In this document: piece by piece, positions 1-6,837 of the stretch | Position numbering within the stretch: the first letter of the stretch is position 1 | Layout: the number at the start of each line of letters is the position of its first letter | Assembly: GCF_000466385.1 (NCBI RefSeq) | Contig: NZ_KE952847.1 | Location: forward strand, 1 to 64,000 | From: Aneurinibacillus aneurinilyticus ATCC 12856 | Lineage (GTDB): Bacteria; Bacillota; Bacilli; Aneurinibacillales; Aneurinibacillaceae | Direction: 5' to 3' | Length of the DNA: 64,000 nucleotides | Translations under genes and position numbers: made by a program | The notes under the pieces: model-generated | The model's database searches: none | What the model was told of the DNA's origin: nothing | What the model saw: only the letters and a program-made list of their open reading frames with translations

Positions 1-373
1 ACCGTTTGTCTGCTCCCCAATATACCATATCAAACCCCATGGAGCAGCGTGGTGTTCCGCTAGAGGAAAACCCTGTCGGTGGCTCTTTTTCATTTCGTAA
101 ATTAAGTGGAATAATGGCTTGTGCGTTCAGTTCATCGGCAGCTTCATAATTCTTTAGCTGGTCATAGCCAGCATCCATCATGATAAATTCGATGTCGATA
201 TCTGAAACTTCAGCCGCTTTATTCATCAATGCGGGTCCCATGTCGCCGTCATTTACATGAGCAGGTGTGACTTCTACAGCAATGGGAAGCTCACTTTCCG
301 TATCCACAGCAAGATGAATTTTGTAGCCAAACCAGGTGATTTTGTTGCCATATGTATCGAACTTGGCACCCCA
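1..373 (-). pseudogene. IS4/IS5-like DDE transposase, fragment
   Basis: The minus strand is open across this whole stretch and reads as the middle of a DDE transposase. A segment HLAVDTESELPIAVEVTP is followed by HVNDGDMGP and then MMDAGYD, matching the spacing of the first two catalytic aspartates in IS4/IS5-type enzymes. The N-terminal part is missing: the frame is cut near position 373, where a different repeated sequence begins. The C-terminal part runs off the left edge. No terminal inverted repeat is visible, so the exact IS family is uncertain. The fragment sits directly against an element end, so the truncation probably came from integration or deletion there. Confidence 0.75.
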
Positions 374-470
374 CGTGGCTCGAGATGACAGAATGAATGT
401 CTTTCAAGCCGTCCGTTCTCGGAAACATATCCACGACATTTTTGGTACTATCGGTAGGCGGGAACATATC
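374..470 (-). repeat. Element left-end repeat, copy 1
   Basis: This segment is closely similar to 10779-10878. Both carry GGCTCGAGA next to the att-like bases, and then two copies of the motif GATATGTTYCC on the minus strand (421-432 and 460-470), spaced about 39 bases. Read on the minus strand it encodes VDMFP twice. VDMFP is also the sequence just before the C-terminus of the RlmCD gene at the right edge. It is probably the end of an integrated element. Its outer neighbour here is the broken transposase rather than the methyltransferase gene. Confidence 0.7.
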
Positions 471-481
471 AACATCATTTA

Positions 482-922
482 CTACTTTCCCGGTGGAAGC
501 CATCCTTTTTCGTAATTTATGGAATTTAGAAAGTTCTTTCCATTTCCTATAACCATATACGGCACACCATCACGGATTACAAAGGCTTGATTTTTCTCTT
601 CATCCGTTAGCTTCATATCAATGGCCTCTTCAATTCGTTTGTCGCAACAATGTAAATTTGCTATAGAGAACTTTCCCGCAGCTTCATATTCCGTAAGAAT
701 AGCTTCTGCATCAAGTACTACCAGCAAATAGTCACAATTGCACAAAATCTTTATTGTATTTATATGGCGCTCTTGCCCAACGCTATCCTTCGCCACAATG
801 TGATCATTACAGCCGATTGTAATCTGATAACACCCAGTGGAGAAATCCTTAAAAAGGCTCACCGCCAGCCTATAACGCATTTGCTTAGCTTCTTTATCCA
901 AATACTGTCCTTTTTGCGACAT
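482..922 (-). CDS. Probable C-terminal half of a split HNH/AP2-type homing endonuclease-like protein
   Basis: This 146-residue frame begins inside the end of the HNH gene at 894-1241 and overlaps it by 29 bases. Its opening residues (SQKGQYLDKEAKQMRYRL) continue naturally from the HNH domain's last conserved stretch. The two frames differ by one base at a run of five A residues near position 917. In related homing-type proteins an HNH domain is followed by a DNA-binding C-terminal part, and this would fill that place. It is either a frameshifted remnant or a separately started downstream gene. I see no motif of its own. Confidence 0.5.
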   Translation of the reverse strand: MSQKGQYLDKEAKQMRYRLAVSLFKDFSTGCYQITIGCNDHIVAKDSVGQERHINTIKILCNCDYLLVVLDAEAILTEYEAAGKFSIANLHCCDKRIEEAIDMKLTDEEKNQAFVIRDGVPYMVIGNGKNFLNSINYEKGWLPPGK

Positions 923-1241
923 TACGGTTATGCTTTAAGAATTCCAAATTAGATATCCTACAATCCATATGGTCATTATTCATATGGTCAACAACATATC
1001 CTTTTTCTGTCAAATCTCTAAGAACATCATCACCATACCACTTAGCCATCATATATCGGTGAAGGCCTCCACCAAGTGTGGCATTAGTTGGATACCCATT
1101 TGATAGTGTCCATGTATGAGTGGATAGCTCCTCATAATAATCCTCACGATACGTTGCGAAAGCCATCTGTTCCCAGCCCTCACGCATTATTGAAATTATG
1201 TCACCATGTATATTAAATTTATTCTTACTTTTTCGTGGCAT
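894..1241 (-). CDS. HNH endonuclease, N-terminal part (possibly frameshifted)
   Basis: The 115-residue product has the HNH_3 pattern of phage and mobile-intron endonucleases: LHRYMMAKWYG near residue 60, then VVDHMNNDHMDCRISNLEFL, which supplies the His-Asn metal and catalytic residues. Such enzymes nick or cleave DNA. The ATG at 1241 follows GGAGGTTGCT, a strong ribosome site. The frame stops soon after the HNH core, and the rest of a normal-length protein appears in the next frame at 482-922. It is the last but one gene of the minus-strand operon that begins at the XRE regulator at 4847. Confidence 0.7.
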   Translation of the reverse strand: MPRKSKNKFNIHGDIISIMREGWEQMAFATYREDYYEELSTHTWTLSNGYPTNATLGGGLHRYMMAKWYGDDVLRDLTEKGYVVDHMNNDHMDCRISNLEFLKHNRNVAKRTVFG

Positions 1242-1252
1242 AGCAACCTCCT

Positions 1253-1462
1253 TTAGTCATTACGTTCAGAGTCTTCGATTTCCAAAGAGTAGAATGCTTG
1301 CCAGTTATCTTTGAAGATCTGATGGAATTCTCTATGTGAAACAGGCTTTTTATTGTTTGGCGTTAATTGCACATAGGCTGCATAAGCTACCGCTTGAATA
1401 CTCACGCGCTGATCATTCAATATGATATCTATTATTTCTTCGTCTCTCGGTGTAAGATACAT
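1253..1462 (-). CDS. Small protein of unknown function
   Basis: A 69-residue acidic protein starting MYLTPRDEEIIDIIL, with a GAGGAAG ribosome site before the ATG. The first 35 residues could form a small helix-turn-helix-like helical bundle, but I do not recognise a family. It lies 11 bases upstream of the HNH gene and 57 bases downstream of the nuclease-like gene, so it is probably part of the same minus-strand transcript. No signal peptide or membrane segment is visible. Confidence 0.55.
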   Translation of the reverse strand: MYLTPRDEEIIDIILNDQRVSIQAVAYAAYVQLTPNNKKPVSHREFHQIFKDNWQAFYSLEIEDSERND

Positions 1463-1518
1463 TTTTCTTCCTCATGTCTCTTTACTTTTAAGTTCCTTAA
1501 GGACATATCAAGGCTTAA

Positions 1519-2526
1519 TTAACCCCATGTCTTAGATTTAAGAAGTTCAGCGATTTCCAGAGTTTCAGGTAGCTGCTCTGTCTCAAGAATTTGTGTCAAA
1601 TCAAATACTCGTGAACCCATAGGAGCTCTTGGTGTTATCTTCTTAAAGTCAGTTTCATAAAATTTTTCTACAAAAAAGTATCTGTTAGCATCTAACACAT
1701 ATCCATACTTCTTTCCGTCTTCCATAGCTCTGGCTATCTGCTGCTTTCTTTCATCGGTCAATTTTCCAAGTTCAGCTTTATACTCAATACCAGCTTCCGT
1801 AGTGACTGCTGTGATGATTGCAATGATTTTTCCTATGGCTCTTACACTTTTTCTTTTGTATAACCCTAGATAATCATGGGCGCTGAAGCCACGATCAATG
1901 TTATCATAGTAGAGGTTTTCATTAACATTAAAATCAAATGTTGTACTAGCAAGTTGAACCCTCATACGCTTCCACGAATCTGAAACAATAATTAACTTGT
2001 CGTTATAGCAGTAATTCAGGTAATCGTCCAGAACCTCTTGCATTTCATAATCTCTGTCATCAATAACATCTCGTATCGCATCAATAATCCCTTCGAAGGT
2101 AGTATTAACGTGCATTACTGGATATGTCTGTGTGGCGTTATATGCCTTCAAATGCTCTTCGAACTCTTTTTTCTTTTCTGATTTCATCAACTCAGGTGCT
2201 AAAGTTATCATAACTTTATATTTTTCATCACTGAAAGACTTCAAATGGCGGAGCAACTGATCTGTATAAAACCAGTCAGACATTTTCGTCTCAACAACAA
2301 TTTTGAAGCTCTCCTGTGTGATAGTAGCATCCGGAATACTTTCGACACTTTTTTCCTGTAAATTAAAAACTATCTCTGGTTCAAAGGAGTCAGAAAAGAA
2401 CTCTGATTTCAAAAAGCGAAAGAACTTATCTGAAGAATATGAATAAAGCCGAGACAATAGCAACATCGTATTTGCTGTAGCAACATTTTCTTTCTCATGG
2501 TATCTCTGGAAATAATGAATCTTCAT
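1519..2526 (-). CDS. PD-(D/E)XK nuclease-like protein
   Basis: The 335-residue product has a candidate nuclease core near its N-terminus: I-P65-D66-A-T, a short turn, then I-V-V-E79-T-K81, and a following helix QLLRHLKSF. That PD...ExK order is the signature of restriction-type nuclease folds. The C-terminal two thirds (EIDD-rich, YEMQEVLDDYLNYC, then a beta-rich tail) are not recognised. I chose the ATG at 2526 because GAGGAGACAAATAGTT precedes it and the upstream gene stops at 2529. The gene is tightly coupled to 2529-3509, and the pair could be a restriction or defence module. Function is inferred from the motif only. Confidence 0.65.
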   Translation of the reverse strand: MKIHYFQRYHEKENVATANTMLLLSRLYSYSSDKFFRFLKSEFFSDSFEPEIVFNLQEKSVESIPDATITQESFKIVVETKMSDWFYTDQLLRHLKSFSDEKYKVMITLAPELMKSEKKKEFEEHLKAYNATQTYPVMHVNTTFEGIIDAIRDVIDDRDYEMQEVLDDYLNYCYNDKLIIVSDSWKRMRVQLASTTFDFNVNENLYYDNIDRGFSAHDYLGLYKRKSVRAIGKIIAIITAVTTEAGIEYKAELGKLTDERKQQIARAMEDGKKYGYVLDANRYFFVEKFYETDFKKITPRAPMGSRVFDLTQILETEQLPETLEIAELLKSKTWG

Positions 2527-2528
2527 AA

Positions 2529-3509
2529 CTATTTGTCTCCTCTGTTTTTCTTTCCGTAGTTCTTCGGGAAGTAATCCTTCCCAAGCTGCCAAACATACTG
2601 GTCGATTTGCTTCAGGTTAAATTTATCCAAGCCATAGAAGGCACGGAAATCAATCAGTATGCCTTTGAAATTAACATAGTCTTTCAAATCTCCATCTTGG
2701 AAATCTGAGAAGCTATCACGATTTCTAAAATAGCGAAGCACCTCATCGACGTAGCTGTCATAAATCGGATAATCGAGTGGATTGTGATGGCTACAATACT
2801 TTGTGGCAAAGGAGTAAAAATTCTTCTCTATATCACCGATAGTTACATACTGGATATCTCCAACAAGGGTAACATCACCGGCCTTAAGCCTCGTATCAAT
2901 ATCCAGAGCGCATATATGCTTAGCCACCGGATAGATTGAGAAAATGTTCGTACTATAAAAATCATTAAGCGTTGATGCCTTCAAAAGAATATCGATAACG
3001 TCTGTATTCTTTGGGCATAGCTCAAAGAACAGTTTATTAAGTGCATCCTCCTGCAGGTGGTAGTTCTCAAGGCCGTCCCACTTTACAAGATAAAACTCAA
3101 CCTGCTCGATTGACGGATAAGGAACATCAACATCCATTTTCTTCTTACGAGTATATGCACGATTAGCAGTTTTTCCCTGATTGAGCACAGATGGCTCGGC
3201 AGTTCCATCAGAAGCTAAGAATAAACGGAACCTTCTAAGATGAGACAAGTAACCATTAACAAGTGAACTAACATTACCGGTCGAGTTCTCAGAAAGAGCC
3301 TTTATTAACGCATTCTTTGCCTCATTCTCAAAATCAGTAGCGGTCACCGCATTCCAGAACAGCTCTTTGCTTCCTTTTCTCCAAAGGTAGAAGGTGTCCA
3401 CATAAGCAGTATTGATTGTTGCTTTTGAAATGTTCTGGCTATGTAGGAAGTTCCTATATAAAGCCCGCAGTTCATCATACGGTAAAGCTTTCATTTTATT
3501 AATATCCAA
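2529..3509 (-). CDS. Unknown protein, coupled to nuclease-like gene
   Basis: A 326-residue protein. The first 110 residues are helical and resemble the SAM-like N-terminal domain of tyrosine recombinases (LYRNFLHSQNISKATINTAY), but no catalytic R-H-R-Y domain follows. The C-terminal half contains FYSFATKYCSHHNPLDYPI and YDSYVDEVLRYF, a pattern I associate loosely with helical nucleic-acid-binding proteins. I cannot assign a function. The start is taken as TTG at 3509 because GGAGGT lies 6 bases upstream; an ATG at 3494 is the alternative. It ends three bases before the nuclease-like gene, so the two are very likely translated together. Confidence 0.6.
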   Translation of the reverse strand: MDINKMKALPYDELRALYRNFLHSQNISKATINTAYVDTFYLWRKGSKELFWNAVTATDFENEAKNALIKALSENSTGNVSSLVNGYLSHLRRFRLFLASDGTAEPSVLNQGKTANRAYTRKKKMDVDVPYPSIEQVEFYLVKWDGLENYHLQEDALNKLFFELCPKNTDVIDILLKASTLNDFYSTNIFSIYPVAKHICALDIDTRLKAGDVTLVGDIQYVTIGDIEKNFYSFATKYCSHHNPLDYPIYDSYVDEVLRYFRNRDSFSDFQDGDLKDYVNFKGILIDFRAFYGLDKFNLKQIDQYVWQLGKDYFPKNYGKKNRGDK

Positions 3510-3526
3510 GGTCAAACCTCCTTTAC

Positions 3527-3934
3527 TTAATACTGTTTTAATCTTTCAAGCCACTTCAATATACAGCCACTCTTAAAGAAATCTAATAATGCACCATCGC
3601 TAAAGCGCTCGGCTCTAACAGCACCCATAATAAGCGCAAGTACACACTGTGCATTCAAATTTGAAACGTCAGCATTCTTCATAGATTCCGCACCCCATTC
3701 AAGGCCGTTAGCTTTGAGAATATCTCCATAACGAGTAAGCTCAATATCTTTATTACTTTCTTCAAAGGTGTAAACATCGTCAATGAAGTTATGTACCATT
3801 TCGGAATAACCCACAAAAGGCTTCTGTATCGGATGCCCTGGTGTTCCATTGTTTTCTTTATCAACAACCCATTCACCAATGCTATCCGCTTGGATCATAG
3901 GTATGTATTTTGTCAAAATATCGAATTTACTCAT
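3527..3934 (-). CDS. DUF6508 family protein
   Basis: The 135-residue product (start MSKFDIL) ends with the hallmark of DUF6508 proteins: VLALIMGAVRAERFSDGALLDFFKSG followed by LKWLERL (positions roughly 95-133). The family is widespread in Bacillota genomes and has no established biochemical role. The ATG at 3934 lies in GAGGGCAAGGATGAG and overlaps the end of the upstream gene by eight bases, so translation is probably coupled. It is the third gene of the XRE-led minus-strand operon. Confidence 0.75.
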   Translation of the reverse strand: MSKFDILTKYIPMIQADSIGEWVVDKENNGTPGHPIQKPFVGYSEMVHNFIDDVYTFEESNKDIELTRYGDILKANGLEWGAESMKNADVSNLNAQCVLALIMGAVRAERFSDGALLDFFKSGCILKWLERLKQY

Positions 3935-4607
3935 CCTTGCCCTCCTCAGTATCGTCAATGCCAAATAACATCTGGAACTTATCGAAGTTATACGGGTATG
4001 AGTTATCGCCATCAAACCTTACCGATTTATGGCCATTGTTATATTCAAATTCCAACTCCCACTGCGTACCATCACACACCATGTACCCAAAGCGCTTAGT
4101 TGAATATCGCCTGCGCCATTCACCGATGTGAAGATCCTTAAGTGCGGCTATGAAAGTATCTTTTGTAAATGGCTTCTTGTTAGCATCATCTAACAAGAAA
4201 AGTGGTTCTTTATCTTCCCATAATTTTGTATAGGCTTTCAATTCATCTGATAGTTCTATAACATAACTACGGTAGCCACCAAAGAAACCGTCAATGCTAA
4301 AGTTAATCTTGCAGATTGCACCCATATTTGCATCAAAGTCAGCGGTCTTTTCTTCTGACTTTGATAAGGTATAAGTTCCTCCAGCTTCAGCATAGGCTTG
4401 CTTGGCTCCTTCCAAGTATTCACGAGTCCAGTGAAGGCGCGTTTCTTTACTCGGATGCACAATAGGTACTATGCCATAGTCCGGGCTTTCCATTGTATTT
4501 TTAAGACGGCCTATTTCTTGCTTAAGCCCACGTATAACGGTCAGAATCTGTTCTTCAGTTTTTCCTTTGAGATACTCTTCATAGTATCCTTCCGGGCTAA
4601 TCATCAT
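3927..4607 (-). CDS. Unknown protein of the XRE/DUF6508 operon
   Basis: A 226-residue acidic protein. The N-terminus (YLKGKTEEQILTVIRGLKQE) looks like a helical pair. The C-terminal half has SIDGFFGGYRSYVIELSDEL and ends with EYNNGHKSVRFDGDNSYPYN, a conserved-looking stretch that I have seen only in unnamed proteins beside DUF6508 genes. The start ATG at 4607 follows AAAGGAGGCGGCC. It comes directly after the small XRE regulator and overlaps the DUF6508 gene, so these three belong together. No catalytic motif is visible. Confidence 0.6.
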   Translation of the reverse strand: MMISPEGYYEEYLKGKTEEQILTVIRGLKQEIGRLKNTMESPDYGIVPIVHPSKETRLHWTREYLEGAKQAYAEAGGTYTLSKSEEKTADFDANMGAICKINFSIDGFFGGYRSYVIELSDELKAYTKLWEDKEPLFLLDDANKKPFTKDTFIAALKDLHIGEWRRRYSTKRFGYMVCDGTQWELEFEYNNGHKSVRFDGDNSYPYNFDKFQMLFGIDDTEEGKDE

Positions 4608-4622
4608 ATTAGGCCGCCTCCT

Positions 4623-4847
4623 TTACTCATTTCCTGTCTTTATTTTATTGCCATTGGGCAGAATGAAAGCCTGCTCAAACTTAACGTCCATCACATCTGC
4701 TATAGCCTTAAGTTCTTCTAATGTAATAGTCTCACGCTTCAGCTTCTTCCCGAAGTTCTGTGGGGACTGGCCTAACCGTCTAGCCAATTCGGAAACGCTG
4801 ATATTCATTTGTTCACATAGCTGTCGTATCATGTCCGAAGTTTTCAT
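4623..4847 (-). CDS. XRE-family HTH regulator
   Basis: The 74-residue product is a single Cro/CI-type helix-turn-helix. MIRQLCEQMNISVSELARRL gives helices 1-2, QSPQNFGKKLKR gives the recognition helix region, and ITLEELKAIADVMDVKFEQAF gives helices 4-5. The ATG at 4847 follows GGAGGAATTATA. As the first gene of the minus-strand operon reaching to 482, it is the likely autoregulator of that operon. A palindromic site lies just upstream at 4881-4894. Confidence 0.85.
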   Translation of the reverse strand: MKTSDMIRQLCEQMNISVSELARRLGQSPQNFGKKLKRETITLEELKAIADVMDVKFEQAFILPNGNKIKTGNE

Positions 4848-4880
4848 TATAATTCCTCCAAACCTCACTAGTAATAACGT

Positions 4881-4932
4881 AAACCATTTGGTTTCAATCT
4901 ACAATATTAACATATAAATGTTTACAAACAAC
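4881..4932 (-). promoter_or_regulatory. Promoter and operator of the XRE-led operon
   Basis: Positions 4881-4894 form the near-palindrome AAACCATTTGGTTT, with six-base arms and a two-base centre, between the promoter and the XRE start. On the minus strand TTGTTT (4927-4932) and TAATAT (4904-4909) are 17 bases apart and could be -35 and -10 boxes. The palindrome would then sit over the start of transcription, a typical place for an XRE autorepressor. Inferred from position and symmetry only. Confidence 0.45.
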
Positions 4933-4945
4933 AAAACCCGCAACT

Positions 4946-5574
4946 AAGACCTTTGTCCGCACTTATAACTTCCTATCCGCTATATTGCCATACGGTTCTG
5001 TGGATTGGGAGAAGCTATCCATATTTTTAAATCTTCTTGTAAACAAGCTACCGAGACCAAATAATGGAGACGATTTGTCAGAAGGCATTTTGGAAAGTGT
5101 CGATCTAGAAGGCTACCGCGTAGTTGCACAGGGAACTATGTCAATTTCTCTTGCGGATGAAAATGCAGAAATTGACCCAATACCAGTAAGCACAGATGTG
5201 GGCATCCCCGTACCGGAACTAGATACATTAACGCATATACTTGAAACTTTCCATGATATATGGGGGGACTGTGATTGGACAGATGAAGATAGAATAAGAC
5301 GTCAAGTTGCCGACCAGACATCGTTAGCCGGGATGAAGCTTATCAAAACGCTATGAAATACTCTGATGCTCAAAATGCACGTGACGAAAGTGATCGTGCT
5401 ACGATTGAAGCTATTATGAACACGATCTCAACCAACATGGAACTGTATGAAGCTTTTGAAAGCGATAAACGCAATAAAAATAATCAGTCCTTCAAAAAGT
5501 GGTTATTAGATATGGTCTTTAATACAACATACAAACCAGAAACACGTGAAAATCCTCCAAAGGTTAATCCATAA
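4946..5574 (+). pseudogene. hsdR: Type I restriction enzyme R subunit, C-terminal remnant with frameshift
   Basis: Without a start, the plus strand reads KTFVRTYNFLSAILPYGSVD, then EKLSIFLNLLVNKLP and DLSEGILESVDLEGYRV. This is the helical region near the C-terminus of HsdR (the ATP-dependent translocase and nuclease subunit). The frame breaks around 5320. The matching frame resumes with RDEAYQNAMKYSDAQNARDE and ends FKKWLLDMVFNTTY, the usual HsdR C-terminus. The N-terminal nuclease and motor domains are absent, and no hsdM or hsdS is present. It is a decayed leftover of a type I restriction system, lying directly upstream of the GIY-YIG gene. Confidence 0.8.
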
Positions 5575-5601
5575 AGGAAAAACCTAGGAGGTGGTGTAAA
5601 C

Positions 5602-6501
5602 GTGGCTACACGAGGAAAAAGTATAAATCTGTTTTTAATGGATGGTACACCAAATGGGAGAATAAAGTGTACCCTTGCTAATTGGACAGGTGTCGCTTAC
5701 AAAATACCGCGCACAGAACTTGATAAATGTAAGGGACGCGACGATCTATCCCAAAGCGGTGTCTACTTCTTATTTGGCACTTCAGATCAAACAGATGACA
5801 ATGTGGTATATGTTAGTCAAACTGGTGTACGGAAAAATGGTGAGGGTCTTCTCTGCCGCTTAATTGAACATAAACGAAACCCGGATAAGGATTATTGGAC
5901 AGAGGCTATTGTATTTACTACATCCAATAATTCATTTGGCCCTACAGAGATAAGTTATCTTGAGAACCGTTTCTGTGGGCTTGCAGTGGATGCCAGTCGG
6001 TATATAGTTAAAAATGGCAATGACCCCACTCCAGGTAACATAACAGAAGAAAAAGAAAGCGAACTAGAAGAGTTCATAGATTACGCAAAAATTATAATGG
6101 GGGCTCTAGGACATAAGTTATTTGAACCATTAACAGATAAGCCTAAAGCAGCTGTTCCCATAGAATCTCCTGAAGATGAGTTACTTCTCTTTCTGAAGCG
6201 AAAAAGTCGCAAAAGCGGACTTGTTATTGAAGCAAGCTGTAAACAAACAAATGAGGGCTTTGTCGTCTTAAAAGGCAGCCATATAGAAACTATAGATTCC
6301 GAAAGTATTCCACCCGGAATTAAAGAACGTAGACAAAAAGCCAAAATAGATGAGAACGGAATACTGCAAGAAGACATCTTAGTTCGTAGCCCATCATATG
6401 CTGCTGCCTTTGTCATTGGAGGTCACGTAAACGGTCTAATAGAATGGAAAACAAAAGATGGAGTATCGTTGAAAGAGATAGAAAATAATGAGGATAATTG
6501 A
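5602..6501 (+). CDS. GIY-YIG nuclease family protein with DUF4357 domain
   Basis: The 299-residue product starts at GTG 5602 behind AGGAGGTGGTG. Residues about 50-150 carry a GIY-YIG-like core: GVYFLFG, VVYVSQTG, LLCRLIEH and TEISYLENRF (catalytic Glu). The second motif is normally YVGQTG; here glycine is replaced by serine. The C-terminal 110 residues match DUF4357 (VLKGSHIE, then ILVRSPSYAAAFVIGG and NGLIEWK). Such proteins usually sit in restriction islands, and this one follows an hsdR remnant by 27 bases. It may be a surviving partner of that system. Nuclease activity is uncertain. Confidence 0.8.
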   Translation: MATRGKSINLFLMDGTPNGRIKCTLANWTGVAYKIPRTELDKCKGRDDLSQSGVYFLFGTSDQTDDNVVYVSQTGVRKNGEGLLCRLIEHKRNPDKDYWTEAIVFTTSNNSFGPTEISYLENRFCGLAVDASRYIVKNGNDPTPGNITEEKESELEEFIDYAKIIMGALGHKLFEPLTDKPKAAVPIESPEDELLLFLKRKSRKSGLVIEASCKQTNEGFVVLKGSHIETIDSESIPPGIKERRQKAKIDENGILQEDILVRSPSYAAAFVIGGHVNGLIEWKTKDGVSLKEIENNEDN

Positions 6502-6509
6502 GCTTAATT

Positions 6510-6627
6510 TTACATCTAATCTGTCAACTCAACCCTGATTAATTTTAGGTTAAAATTTCACCCAAAAATATACCCTCGATATGTTTCCATAGACACACAT
6601 CGAGGGTTAAAGTCGAGTTGATAGATT
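6510..6627. repeat. Element right-end signature, divergent copy with nested inverted repeats
   Basis: TTACATCTAATCTGTCAACT followed by CAACCCT resembles the right-end signatures at 10570-10630 and 62956-63015. Here the outer arms (6518-6530 and 6615-6627) are inverted repeats with one mismatch. An inner hairpin pairs 6573-6585 with 6595-6607, with one mismatch, around the motif GATATGTTTCC. The structure lies about 60 bases before an rlmCD-like 3' end, the same order as at the other two sites. Confidence 0.6.
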
Positions 6628-6682
6628 TACTTTTATTTTTTTAAACCTAGCATTCACAAGACTTTCTAGGCTTTACTTTCTA

Positions 6683-6711
6683 GACATCAAACATACCGTC
6701 TCAACATGGCT
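6683..6711 (-). repeat. Degenerate att-like copy of the rlmCD 3' end
   Basis: Read on the minus strand these bases encode HVETVCLMS, and the frame goes on to R-K and a TAA stop. This is a typical RlmCD C-terminus and matches HVECVVLMS at the other two sites at protein level; at DNA level 18 of the first 26 bases agree. Upstream in frame is LDIKLGGLS. No rlmCD body is attached, so this is an isolated C-terminal coding piece, as expected for an attachment site left by an element that rewrote the gene's end. Confidence 0.65.
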
Positions 6712-6837
6712 TAAACCACCAAGCTTGATGTCTAAGCGTTTTTTATGGAATCTTACATCTACGGGAATATATCAACTTGCTAAGTACCTTATGAATCTAA
6801 AACTACAATCCCATACTGGAATCATTTATAGTCATGC

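Larger units (their letters stand above)
6502..6837. other. 336-base gap holding element-end repeats
   Basis: No gene is visible here. The gap contains a nested inverted-repeat structure (6510-6627), the motif CGATATGTTTCC (6577-6588) and, at 6683-6711, a copy of the 3' end of an rlmCD gene on the minus strand. A second inverted repeat pairs TAGACATCAA (6681-6690) with TTGATGTCTA (6726-6735). The gap separates the GIY-YIG gene from the end of the convergent helicase gene. Confidence 0.7.

Noticed and set aside
291-503. Open frame beginning MASTGKVVNDVDMF across the element end
   Set aside because: Its second half is the transposase sequence read out of frame. The VDMFP part is explained by the repeated element end.
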